Assembly (NCBI GenBank): GCA_934717745.1
Contig: CAKUZB010000003.1
Coordinates: forward strand, 113,829 to 177,828
DNA from: an uncultured Candidatus Melainabacteria bacterium
GTDB taxonomy: Bacteria; Cyanobacteriota; Vampirovibrionia; Gastranaerophilales; Gastranaerophilaceae
Direction: 5' to 3'
Length of the DNA stretch: 64,000 nt
Shown here one piece after another: positions 54,682 to 62,528 of this stretch (position 1 is its first letter; each line of letters begins with the position of its first letter). A program made the translations under genes and the position numbers. Under the pieces are notes generated by a model, which searched no databases, was not told the DNA's origin, and worked only from the letters and a program-made list of their open reading frames with translations.

Positions 54682-56079
54682 ATGAAAATAAAACTGGCAC
54701 AAATCAAATATAAACAAGCAGATTTCGAATACAATTACAATCAAATCACAAAAAAACACGATTCCAACGTAGATTTAATGATTTATCCTGATGTAAACTC
54801 TACAAATTCAATGGATTTCGACAGTAATTACAAAAAACAAAAAGAAGAATTTTTTGAAAAATTATGTGAAAACTTCAAAAATAACATCGTTTTAATTGGC
54901 GACAAATTAATCAAAAACGGTAAATTTTATAACATTTTAAACGGATATTTTGATTGTCAAAACAAAAAAATATACGTTTCAAACGAATACAAAGATAATG
55001 TAAAATGCGATTTATACGTACTTGCAAAAAATAGTTATTACACAATAAATTCACACGAAAATTTCATTGAAAACATCGTTCCGCAACAAGATTTCATATA
55101 CGTAAATTCAATAATGCTTTCTGACGAAAACGTATTTGCAGGTCAAAGTTTTGCTAAAAATTCTAAAAACGAAATTGTTGCAGAATTACCGCTTTTGGAA
55201 GAAAAAGTTGAAGAAATCAACTTTAAAAATAAAGCAAAATTAACAAACTCAGATGAAAACGAAGAAATTTTCAAGGTAACAACTTTTGCAATGAAAGAAT
55301 ATTGCGAAAATACCGGATTTAAAAAAGTTGTTTTAGGACTTTCCGGCGGTATTGATTCTGCATTGACAGCAGTTCTTGCAAAAGAAGCAATGGGGGCAGA
55401 AAATGTTTATGCAATAATGCTACCAAGCAAATATTCAAGCGAAGGAAGTATTACAGATTCTGAAAAACTTGTAAAAAACACCGGCATCAACGTAAAAACA
55501 ACTCCAATTAAACCATTATTTGATTGTTTTATGGAAAACGTTGCAGAAGAAAATAAAATGGATTTAGCAGAAGAAAATCTTCAATCAAGACTTAGAGGCA
55601 TAATCTTGATGTTTGCTTCGAACAGAGATAATTGTTTACTGCTTTCAACAGGAAACAAATCAGAAGTTGCTTGCGGTTACGGTACTTTATACGGTGATAT
55701 GTGCGGAGGGTTAAACGTTATCGCAGATTTAACGAAAACAAAAGTTTATAAATTATCAAATTGGTTAAATAGAAATGGAGAAGTAATTCCTCAAGAAATT
55801 ATCGACAAAGCACCATCTGCTGAACTTAGACCAAATCAAAAAGACCAAGATTCATTACCAGAATATGCTGTGCTTGACCAAATTATCGAAGATTATATTG
55901 AAAATCAAATTTCTTATGAAGAATTGATTGCAAAATACGATAAAAACACCATAGATAAGACATTAAAACTAATATACAGGGCTCAATTCAAAAGAAATCA
56001 GGGCTGTTTAGGTATTAGATTAACAGAAAAATCATTCTGTTCAAGCGTAAAATTACCTATTATTCAACATATTTATTAA
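54682..56079 (+). CDS. nadE: NAD+ synthetase with degenerate glutaminase domain
   Basis: The 465-residue protein starts at the ATG at 54682 after AAGGAG. The C-terminal synthetase (from about residue 200) is intact: VLGLSGGIDSALTAVL, LLSTGNKSEVACGYGTLYGD, SAELRPNQKDQDSLPEY. It adenylates and amidates nicotinate adenine dinucleotide. The N-terminal 190 residues still align to the nitrilase-type glutaminase (LAQIKYKQADFEYNYNQI) but are shorter than usual and lack the catalytic set: the PEL glutamate is Asp37 (IYPDVNS), and no LICED-type cysteine motif is found. The enzyme probably uses ammonia or another amidotransferase. It begins ten bases after ftsQ. Confidence 0.9.
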   Translation: MKIKLAQIKYKQADFEYNYNQITKKHDSNVDLMIYPDVNSTNSMDFDSNYKKQKEEFFEKLCENFKNNIVLIGDKLIKNGKFYNILNGYFDCQNKKIYVSNEYKDNVKCDLYVLAKNSYYTINSHENFIENIVPQQDFIYVNSIMLSDENVFAGQSFAKNSKNEIVAELPLLEEKVEEINFKNKAKLTNSDENEEIFKVTTFAMKEYCENTGFKKVVLGLSGGIDSALTAVLAKEAMGAENVYAIMLPSKYSSEGSITDSEKLVKNTGINVKTTPIKPLFDCFMENVAEENKMDLAEENLQSRLRGIILMFASNRDNCLLLSTGNKSEVACGYGTLYGDMCGGLNVIADLTKTKVYKLSNWLNRNGEVIPQEIIDKAPSAELRPNQKDQDSLPEYAVLDQIIEDYIENQISYEELIAKYDKNTIDKTLKLIYRAQFKRNQGCLGIRLTEKSFCSSVKLPIIQHIY

Positions 56080-56097
56080 CAAACGAGTACTTAAAAT

Positions 56098-56126
56098 TTG
56101 AAAATTTTTCAATTAAGTATTACAAT
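56098..56126 (+). promoter_or_regulatory. Promoter of the dicarboxylate symporter gene
   Basis: TTGAAA, 17 bases, TACAAT. The -35 lies within an inverted repeat (TACTTAA/TTAAGTA flanking TTGAAAA/TTTTCAA, 56088-56120) that could end the nadE transcript or bind a regulator. Confidence 0.6.
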
Positions 56127-56169
56127 ATACACACACTATACACATTGATTTCAAAGGGATATATCATTT

Positions 56170-57492
56170 ATGAAAATACATATGCAAGTATTAATTGCAA
56201 TCGGCTTAGGTTTAAAACGTAACTGGCACATATTTTTCGGTATTATCGCAGGTATTATTGTCGGAATACTTTTAAACGGACATCAACATTCAACAATATT
56301 TAACGTATTGGCATTTGTTGGACAAGCCTTTGTTAGACTTATTCAAATGGTAGTTATTCCTCTCGTTGTATCATCTGTAATTATTGGTATTGCAAGCATT
56401 GGCGATAATCGACAACTTAGCAAATTTGGTTTAAAAATGATTGTCTATTACGGTATAATAACAGTTGTTGCAGTAACAATAGGTTTAACATTAGCCCTAA
56501 CAATTCAACCTGGGAAAGGGGCAGGGCAATATATAGATTCACAAACTGCGGTAGAAATTCAACAACAAGTTGCCGCAACTATTGAAAATCAAAGAGAAAA
56601 CCTTTTAAATATTTTATTAGATTTCATCCCTAAAAATCCGCTATCATCGTTGGCTACAGGAGATATGGTTCCAATTTTATTATTTGCAATTGTATTTGCT
56701 GTTGCACTTGCAAGAATCGGTGAAATTAATAGACCTGTAATATCTTTCTTTGAATCCGTATTTGCTGCAACAATGAAGGTTACTGACTGGATTATGTACC
56801 TTGCAGCCCCTGGGGTATTCGCCTTAACAGCGACAGCAATTGCAAGTTTCGGATTAAATGTTTTCTCAAGTATTTCAAAATATTTGATTGTTGTTATTGT
56901 TGGTTTAGGCATACAATTATTTGTTGTATACCCTATATTCTTAAAAATATTTTCAAAAGTTCCGGTACTTACGCTATTTACTGCGATTACAGAAGCAATG
57001 ATGGTTGCATTCGGTACGGCAAGTTCTTCAGCAACTCTACCATTGACTATCGCATGTTGTGAAAAAAGAGGTATCTCACATAAAATTTCAAGTTTCGTAT
57101 TACCTTTAGGTGCAACACTAAATATGGACGGAACAGCATTAGTTCAAGCCATTGCCGTTCTATTCTTAGCACAAGCATACGGAGTTGACTTATCTATACT
57201 TATGATTCTTCAAATTGCAATATTTGTAATTATAGCATCAAGTACTTGTGCAGGTATTCCGGGAACAGGTTTAATTACAATAGTTTTAGTCCTTAATGGA
57301 ATGGGCTTAACTCCAGAACAATTAATCTCTGGTTTTGCATTGTTGTTTACTATGGACAGAATTACAGATATGCTACGCACGATGATTAACGTAACATCTG
57401 ATGCTGTGGTTGCTGCAACAATTGCCGATAATGAAAACGAAATAAACTATGATTTGTTAAACAATCCGGATAACTATAATGACGTTATCTAA
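56170..57492 (+). CDS. Dicarboxylate/amino acid:cation symporter
   Basis: The 440-residue DAACS transporter has the diagnostic segments FGTASSSATLPLT (HP1), PLGATLNMDGTALVQ (helix 7, NMDGT), AGIPGTGLITIVLVLNGM (HP2) and a helix 8 with ITDMLRTMINVTSDA. It imports glutamate, aspartate or C4-dicarboxylates with Na+ or H+. AAAGGGA precedes the ATG. Its last 14 bases overlap yraN. Confidence 0.93.
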   Translation: MKIHMQVLIAIGLGLKRNWHIFFGIIAGIIVGILLNGHQHSTIFNVLAFVGQAFVRLIQMVVIPLVVSSVIIGIASIGDNRQLSKFGLKMIVYYGIITVVAVTIGLTLALTIQPGKGAGQYIDSQTAVEIQQQVAATIENQRENLLNILLDFIPKNPLSSLATGDMVPILLFAIVFAVALARIGEINRPVISFFESVFAATMKVTDWIMYLAAPGVFALTATAIASFGLNVFSSISKYLIVVIVGLGIQLFVVYPIFLKIFSKVPVLTLFTAITEAMMVAFGTASSSATLPLTIACCEKRGISHKISSFVLPLGATLNMDGTALVQAIAVLFLAQAYGVDLSILMILQIAIFVIIASSTCAGIPGTGLITIVLVLNGMGLTPEQLISGFALLFTMDRITDMLRTMINVTSDAVVAATIADNENEINYDLLNNPDNYNDVI

Positions 57493-57838
57493 GAAAGAAA
57501 TTGGGAAACTTGGTGAAGATTTAGCCTGTAAGTATTTAGAAAAAAACGGTTATAAAATTATTGAAAGGAATAAGCATTTTTCACGTTTTTGTGAAATTGA
57601 TATTATTGCTCAGACTAAACGTACACTTGTTTTTGTCGAAGTTAAAACAAGAAAAACAAATAATTTCGGTACACCTTTTGAAGCAATAACCCGAACAAAA
57701 TTTAATCATATTTATCAAGGTGCATTGTTTTACCTGAACGAAAATAAAAAGACTTTTTCAAATTTCAGAATTGACGTTATTGGAATTACACTTGAGCCAA
57801 AAGAAGAATTAAAACATCTGCAAAATATTTCTATTTAA
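57479..57838 (+). CDS. yraN: UPF0102/YraN family nuclease-like protein
   Basis: The 119-residue protein has the YraN restriction-endonuclease-like fold: GKLGEDLACKYLEKNGYKII, then CEIDIIAQ (usually GEIDLI) and LVFVEVKTR, forming the E-D-ExK pocket. Its function is not settled in any organism. It overlaps the symporter gene by 14 bases and the convergent tgt gene by eight bases. Confidence 0.88.
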   Translation: MTLSKKEIGKLGEDLACKYLEKNGYKIIERNKHFSRFCEIDIIAQTKRTLVFVEVKTRKTNNFGTPFEAITRTKFNHIYQGALFYLNENKKTFSNFRIDVIGITLEPKEELKHLQNISI

Positions 57839-58952
57839 CAAAATGCGAATAATTTTCTTCGTAAAATTTATCAAATTCGTCATTCAAAATTGCTTTTCTA
57901 CAAGATTTTGCAAAATCAATTAAGAATTTAATATTATGAATAGACATTAATGTAGATGCAGTCGCCTCCTGACATCTAAATAAATGACGAATGTATGCTT
58001 TTGTATGGTTTTTACAAGCATAACAATCACAACTTGAATCTAATGGTGATGCGTCTTCTTGATATTGTTTATTTTTAATACATCTTTTGCCGTCATGTGT
58101 GAAGAACGAACCATGCCTTGCGTTTCGTGTTGGTAAAACACAGTCAAACATATCAACACCACGTTTAATACCGTCTAACAAATCCTCCGGAGTTCCCACA
58201 CCCATCAAATATCTTGGTTTGTTTTGAGGTAAAAGTGGCGTAGTCAATTCAGTAAAGTGATTCATTGTTTCTTTGTCCTCACCCACAGATAATCCGCCAA
58301 TAGCATAACCTACAGCGTCGTAAGATGAAATTACATTTGCACTTTCACGTCTTAAATCATCGAAAAATGCACCTTGAACAATTGGAAAAAGTGCTTGTTT
58401 TGGATTTGTTTTGGCTTTAAAGCATCTTTCAAGCCAACGATGAGTTTGTTCCATAGCCTTTTTTGCCTCTTGATAAGTACAAGGAAAAGGAGAACAAACA
58501 TCAAAAGCCATCATAATATCTGCACCTATATCTTCCTGAATTTCCATTGATTTTTCGGGAGAAATAAAGTGCTTTGAACCATCTTTTGGATCTCTAAATT
58601 CTACACCTTCTTCGGTAATTTTTCTCATTTGAGCAAGCGAGAAAACTTGAAATCCGCCAGAATCAGTAAGAACAGGTTTATTCCAATTCATCCAGCCATG
58701 AATACCGCCAAATTTTCTAATTAACTTTGTGCCTGCTCTCAAATATAAATGATATGAATTTGCAAGAATAATTTGAGCACCGGTTTGCTCAATATCTCGC
58801 CCAATAAGCATTTTAACAACGGAATTAGTTCCCACAGGCATAAATATTGGAGTTTCAATATCGCCATGCGGAGTATGCAAAACACCGGCTCTAGCACCAG
58901 TGTTTTTGTCGACATGAACTAAATCATAACTGAAATACTTATTGCAATCCAT
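57831..58952 (-). CDS. tgt: Queuine/preQ1 tRNA-ribosyltransferase
   Basis: The 373-residue enzyme exchanges guanine-34 of GUN tRNAs for a 7-deazaguanine. It has TDSGGFQVFSL with the general-base Asp, GGLSVGE, the nucleophile region MFDCVLPTRNARHG and the zinc site C-x-C-x2-C (CDCYACKN) with a later His. The pocket segment usually reading FDECTPYP is FDVCSPFP here (Asp151 kept, Val152 replacing Glu). The ATG at 58952 was preferred to two upstream TTGs. It overlaps ndk by 14 bases. No queuosine biosynthesis genes occur nearby. Confidence 0.95.
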   Translation of the reverse strand: MDCNKYFSYDLVHVDKNTGARAGVLHTPHGDIETPIFMPVGTNSVVKMLIGRDIEQTGAQIILANSYHLYLRAGTKLIRKFGGIHGWMNWNKPVLTDSGGFQVFSLAQMRKITEEGVEFRDPKDGSKHFISPEKSMEIQEDIGADIMMAFDVCSPFPCTYQEAKKAMEQTHRWLERCFKAKTNPKQALFPIVQGAFFDDLRRESANVISSYDAVGYAIGGLSVGEDKETMNHFTELTTPLLPQNKPRYLMGVGTPEDLLDGIKRGVDMFDCVLPTRNARHGSFFTHDGKRCIKNKQYQEDASPLDSSCDCYACKNHTKAYIRHLFRCQEATASTLMSIHNIKFLIDFAKSCRKAILNDEFDKFYEENYSHFVK

Positions 58953-59406
58953 CAACAACTACTTCCATCATAGTTTTCCAGTTTGTGCAAAGTTCTTTGT
59001 TTACATCAAAATAAATTGCCATTTCTCTTTCGGCAGAAGCAACTGAATCAGAAGCATGAATACAATTACATTTCATTAATGTAGAATAATCGGCTCTTAC
59101 AGAACCAACGTCTGCTTTATCCGGATTTGTTGCACCAACAATGTGTCTAATTTCTTCAATTGCATCAATACCTTCAACAACCATAGCAACAATTGGAGCA
59201 GAAGTAATAAATTTAATTAAACCTTCATAAAACGGTTTTCCTACATGTTCTGCATAGTGTGCTGCCGCTTGTTCGTCAGTAACTTCAAGCATTTTCATTG
59301 CAATAATTTTAAAACCTTTTTCTTCAAAGCGTGTAATAATTTTTCCCATTAAACCTCTTTGAACTGCGTCAGGTTTAATTGCAACAAATGATCTTTCAAT
59401 ATTCAT
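58939..59406 (-). CDS. ndk: Nucleoside diphosphate kinase
   Basis: The 155-residue enzyme equilibrates nucleoside tri- and diphosphates. Evidence: ERSFVAIKPDAVQRGLMGKI, VGATNPDKADVGSVRADY and the active-site histidine in CIHASDSVASAEREM. The ATG at 59406 has GAGGA upstream; an in-frame extension of twelve residues has no binding site. Slightly longer than the usual 135-145 residues because of a C-terminal tail (WKTMMEVVVDGLQ). tgt starts inside its end. Confidence 0.96.
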   Translation of the reverse strand: MNIERSFVAIKPDAVQRGLMGKIITRFEEKGFKIIAMKMLEVTDEQAAAHYAEHVGKPFYEGLIKFITSAPIVAMVVEGIDAIEEIRHIVGATNPDKADVGSVRADYSTLMKCNCIHASDSVASAEREMAIYFDVNKELCTNWKTMMEVVVDGLQ

Positions 59407-59496
59407 TTTAATAATCCTCGTTTTTGTAATTAGACATAACATCTAAATTATATACTAAACATAGAAAAAAGCCAACCTTGAAAGTTTATCAAATAA

Positions 59497-59531
59497 AATC
59501 GGCGATTTTGCGTTCCGCAAAATCGCCGATT
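59497..59531 (-). terminator. Terminator after rpsP
   Basis: A 16-base perfect stem (59497-59512 with 59516-59531) with a three-base loop separates rpsP from ndk. Confidence 0.9.
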
Positions 59532-59549
59532 AAAATATGTTTCAATGAA

Positions 59550-59942
59550 CTATGCTTCTGTAGTTTCTGCTGGAGTTTCTTCGGCAGGTGCTTCAGCAGC
59601 CGCTGCTGCTTCTGCTTCTGCTTGTTTTTTTGCTTCTTCTTCAGCCGCTTTTTTAGCCATTGCTTTTTTAGATAATTTAACTGTTTCAGATTTTTTGTAG
59701 TTCAAAGAACCGTCTTCATTACAGTTTTTGATTAAGTAAGCAACAGTTTCTGTTGGTTGAGCACCTTTTGATACCCAATCTAATGCTGCTTGTTTATCCA
59801 ATTTCATAACTTTTGTTTTAGGGTTGTAATGACCTAATTCTTGAATTGGAGCACCTTCACGTTTAGTTGTTGAATTGATAACAATAACTCTGTATGCAGG
59901 ATTTTTCTTTGCACCTAATCTTTTTAATCTAATTTTTAACAT
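59550..59942 (-). CDS. rpsP: 30S ribosomal protein S16 with long tail
   Basis: The 130-residue protein has the S16 fold in its first 80 residues (LKIRLKRLGAKKNPAYRVIV, ELGHYNPKTK). After residue about 85 comes a Lys/Ala/Glu-rich extension (KKAAEEEAKKQAEAEAAAAA) that most S16 proteins lack. AAGGAAT precedes the ATG. It is monocistronic here, separated from the customary rimM-trmD partners. Confidence 0.96.
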   Translation of the reverse strand: MLKIRLKRLGAKKNPAYRVIVINSTTKREGAPIQELGHYNPKTKVMKLDKQAALDWVSKGAQPTETVAYLIKNCNEDGSLNYKKSETVKLSKKAMAKKAAEEEAKKQAEAEAAAAAEAPAEETPAETTEA

Positions 59943-60100
59943 TTTTAAATTCCTTCTTTATTAACTACTCGCAAATGCCTAGCCGCTTGACATTTACTGG
60001 AAATAAGTCGAAGAGGAATAACTTATCTCTGTATTATTATAAAAACACAAACATAATTTTCAATCAAGTTTATTAACTAAAGTTACAGTCTGTTAACGAT

Positions 60101-60128
60101 TTGCCCGAATATTTATTACTGATAATAT
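60101..60128 (+). promoter_or_regulatory. Promoter of the hybrid histidine-kinase gene
   Basis: TTGCCC, 16 bases and TAATAT; the start site would fall on or beside the ATG at 60135, and no Shine-Dalgarno is present. Moderate match only. Confidence 0.4.
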
Positions 60129-60134
60129 ATTAAT

Positions 60135-62147
60135 ATGGCAAATATTTTATTGGTTTCAGACGATAACGAGAAGATAAAGCATTATGATGAAATGCTTACA
60201 AAATTTTTGCACGATGTTCAATTCGCAACAGATACACAAATGTTTTTTGACGTATTGAACATTGCACTTCCGCAAATCATAATTCTTGATGCCAATTCTA
60301 CATCTATTGACTTACCTCAACTTTACAGAAAAATCAATTCAATAAAAGAAAGCATTATTACAATTGCTCTTGTTACTGACGATAAAATTCCGCCGGAACT
60401 ATTAAATATTTCTGATGCTTTTTTAACCGCACCTGTTTCAGATAATATCTTAACAGCGACAATCAACGTAAACATGCGTAGAAAAGATGCATTAACAAGA
60501 CTTTCTACATCAAACCAAAATTTGTCAAAAAGTTTATACCAACTAGATGTTTTATACAATATTGGCTCACAATTTGCAGGAACTTTAGACAAAGAAAAAC
60601 TTATAAATATTATGCTTGAAGGTTTAGACAAAGCCTTAGGATTTTCGGTTGCTTGCGTTTTGACATTCAAGTCAAATAACGAACCTTTATTGATAATAAA
60701 TTCTATCAACCAAATTTCCGACAGACTTCTTGAAGCCTTAAAACTTAGAGCAGTATTAAATTATAAATCTTTATTTGAAAACAAGGAAATGCCATTTGAA
60801 TTGAATATCGATGAACTTAAAACAATAAAATATGCCAAAAATCCTATAGAAGACTATGATTTTTCAGTTTTAAGATATGACAATATGTTTGCACAAATCA
60901 ATCTAAGCGATAACTTCTTTGGCTTTGTTGAAATTTATAGAGAAAATGATTTTACAAACGAGGATACTCAATGTTTCCACACAATCGCCCAACAAGTTTC
61001 AATGCCATTAAAAAACGCATCTTACATTCAAGAAATTCAAGAAAAAAACAGAGAATTATATAGATTGGAACATTTAAAATCCGAATTTGTATCAATAGTT
61101 TCACACGAATTAAGAACACCAATTACACCTTTAAATACCTCTATAGACATCATGTTAAGTGGACGTGCAGGTGTTTTAACTCCTGCGATGACAAAATTTT
61201 TGGAAATGAGTAAAAATAATGTTAAAACATTCCAACAAATCATCAATGATTTATTAGACATGTCTAAAATTGAAGCAGGTAAAATGGATTACAAATTTGC
61301 TTCAACCAATCTGGAAAAAAGTATTGAATTTATCAAAACCCAACAAAACAATGTTGCAGAAGAAAAAGGACTTACTCTAACGACTCATTATGATGAAAAC
61401 TTTGCACCTGTATTTGCCGATGCTTCAAGAATTCACCAAGTGCTTAACAACTTATTATCAAACGCTTTAAAATTCACAAAAACCGGCGGAAACATCGATA
61501 TAAGTACAAAAATAATTGACGCAAAGGAAATAACATGTCCAAAATGTTTTGAAGACCAAATCAAAAAACTTCATGGTAAATATGTTCAAGTATGCGTAAA
61601 AGACGAGGGTATCGGTATTGAAGAAGAAAACTTAACAAAAGTATTCGACCAATTTCAACAAGTTGAAAACTCACTTCAACGTAATGCTGGCGGTACGGGT
61701 TTAGGTTTACCTATCGTAAGAAAAATTCTTGACGCACACAACGGTGCAATTTGGGTTGACAGTAAAATCAATGAGGGTTCAAAATTCTATTTTGTATTGC
61801 CTGTATTAAGCGACAAATCTAACTTCTGGATTTTACATAAACAACTTATCCAACAAGCCAAAGTTAATAAAACAAAATTTGTAACTCTTTCAATCTCATC
61901 AAAAGATGATTGTATTGAAAAAATTATGAAAAACGAAAATTTAATACATAGTACATATCTTAACAATTCATTACTGGATAAAGAGCAGGATAAGACAACC
62001 TTAACAATGGTAATTCCAGACGGGGACGTGCATTTGGTAGATTTCTTAAAACGAAAAATAGACACTGCCGTACTTAACGATGAAGACAGATATGGAAAAT
62101 GTGATATAATGTATTCATATACTACTTATCCAAAGGAGAAAGATTAA
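60135..62147 (+). CDS. Cytosolic REC-GAF-histidine kinase
   Basis: The 670-residue protein has an N-terminal receiver (residues 1-120) with the phospho-acceptor Asp52 (IIILDANS) but Ala99 in place of the conserved Lys; a GAF-like sensor (about 150-300, LYNIGSQFAGTLDKEKLINI); HisKA with His324 (VSHELRTPITPLN); and HATPase with NLLSNALKFTKTGG, DEGIGIEEENL and GGTGLGLPIV. A CxxC pair (CPKCFEDQ, near residue 467) is inserted before the G1 box. The C-terminal 110 residues are unassigned. No membrane segment. It overlaps the CheY-like gene by one base. Confidence 0.88.
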   Translation: MANILLVSDDNEKIKHYDEMLTKFLHDVQFATDTQMFFDVLNIALPQIIILDANSTSIDLPQLYRKINSIKESIITIALVTDDKIPPELLNISDAFLTAPVSDNILTATINVNMRRKDALTRLSTSNQNLSKSLYQLDVLYNIGSQFAGTLDKEKLINIMLEGLDKALGFSVACVLTFKSNNEPLLIINSINQISDRLLEALKLRAVLNYKSLFENKEMPFELNIDELKTIKYAKNPIEDYDFSVLRYDNMFAQINLSDNFFGFVEIYRENDFTNEDTQCFHTIAQQVSMPLKNASYIQEIQEKNRELYRLEHLKSEFVSIVSHELRTPITPLNTSIDIMLSGRAGVLTPAMTKFLEMSKNNVKTFQQIINDLLDMSKIEAGKMDYKFASTNLEKSIEFIKTQQNNVAEEKGLTLTTHYDENFAPVFADASRIHQVLNNLLSNALKFTKTGGNIDISTKIIDAKEITCPKCFEDQIKKLHGKYVQVCVKDEGIGIEEENLTKVFDQFQQVENSLQRNAGGTGLGLPIVRKILDAHNGAIWVDSKINEGSKFYFVLPVLSDKSNFWILHKQLIQQAKVNKTKFVTLSISSKDDCIEKIMKNENLIHSTYLNNSLLDKEQDKTTLTMVIPDGDVHLVDFLKRKIDTAVLNDEDRYGKCDIMYSYTTYPKEKD

Positions 62148-62524
62148 TGAAAAAAATATTACTTGTTGATGATGAACAAGATATTGTAGAAACATTAAAA
62201 TTCGTACTTGAAAGCGACGGATATACTTGTTTTTGTGCATATAACGGAGAAGACGGCTTAAAATTAGCAAAAGAAATCGTTCCTGATTTAATGATTTTAG
62301 ATGTCATGATGCCAAAAATTAATGGTTTTAAAATTAGTAGATTATTAAAATATGATGCAAAATACAAAAATATTCCAATCATAATGCTAACTGCTCGTTC
62401 TCAAGAATCAGATAAACAAATCGGCGAAGAAACAGGTGCTGATGTTTATATCACAAAACCTTTTGAACTTGACGAAGTATTATCAACAGTATCACAATTA
62501 TTAGAAAACAAAGAAAACAACTAA
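62147..62524 (+). CDS. CheY-like single-domain response regulator
   Basis: The 125-residue receiver has all conserved residues: Asp8/Asp9 (LLVDDEQD), Asp52 (LDVMMPKING), Thr82 (MLTARS) and Lys104 (ITKPF). With no output domain it must act by protein contact. It is translated from ATG overlapping the kinase stop (TAATG), and it stands four bases before the degenerate ATPase gene, a possible target. Confidence 0.94.
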   Translation: MKKILLVDDEQDIVETLKFVLESDGYTCFCAYNGEDGLKLAKEIVPDLMILDVMMPKINGFKISRLLKYDAKYKNIPIIMLTARSQESDKQIGEETGADVYITKPFELDEVLSTVSQLLENKENN

Positions 62525-62528
62525 AATT

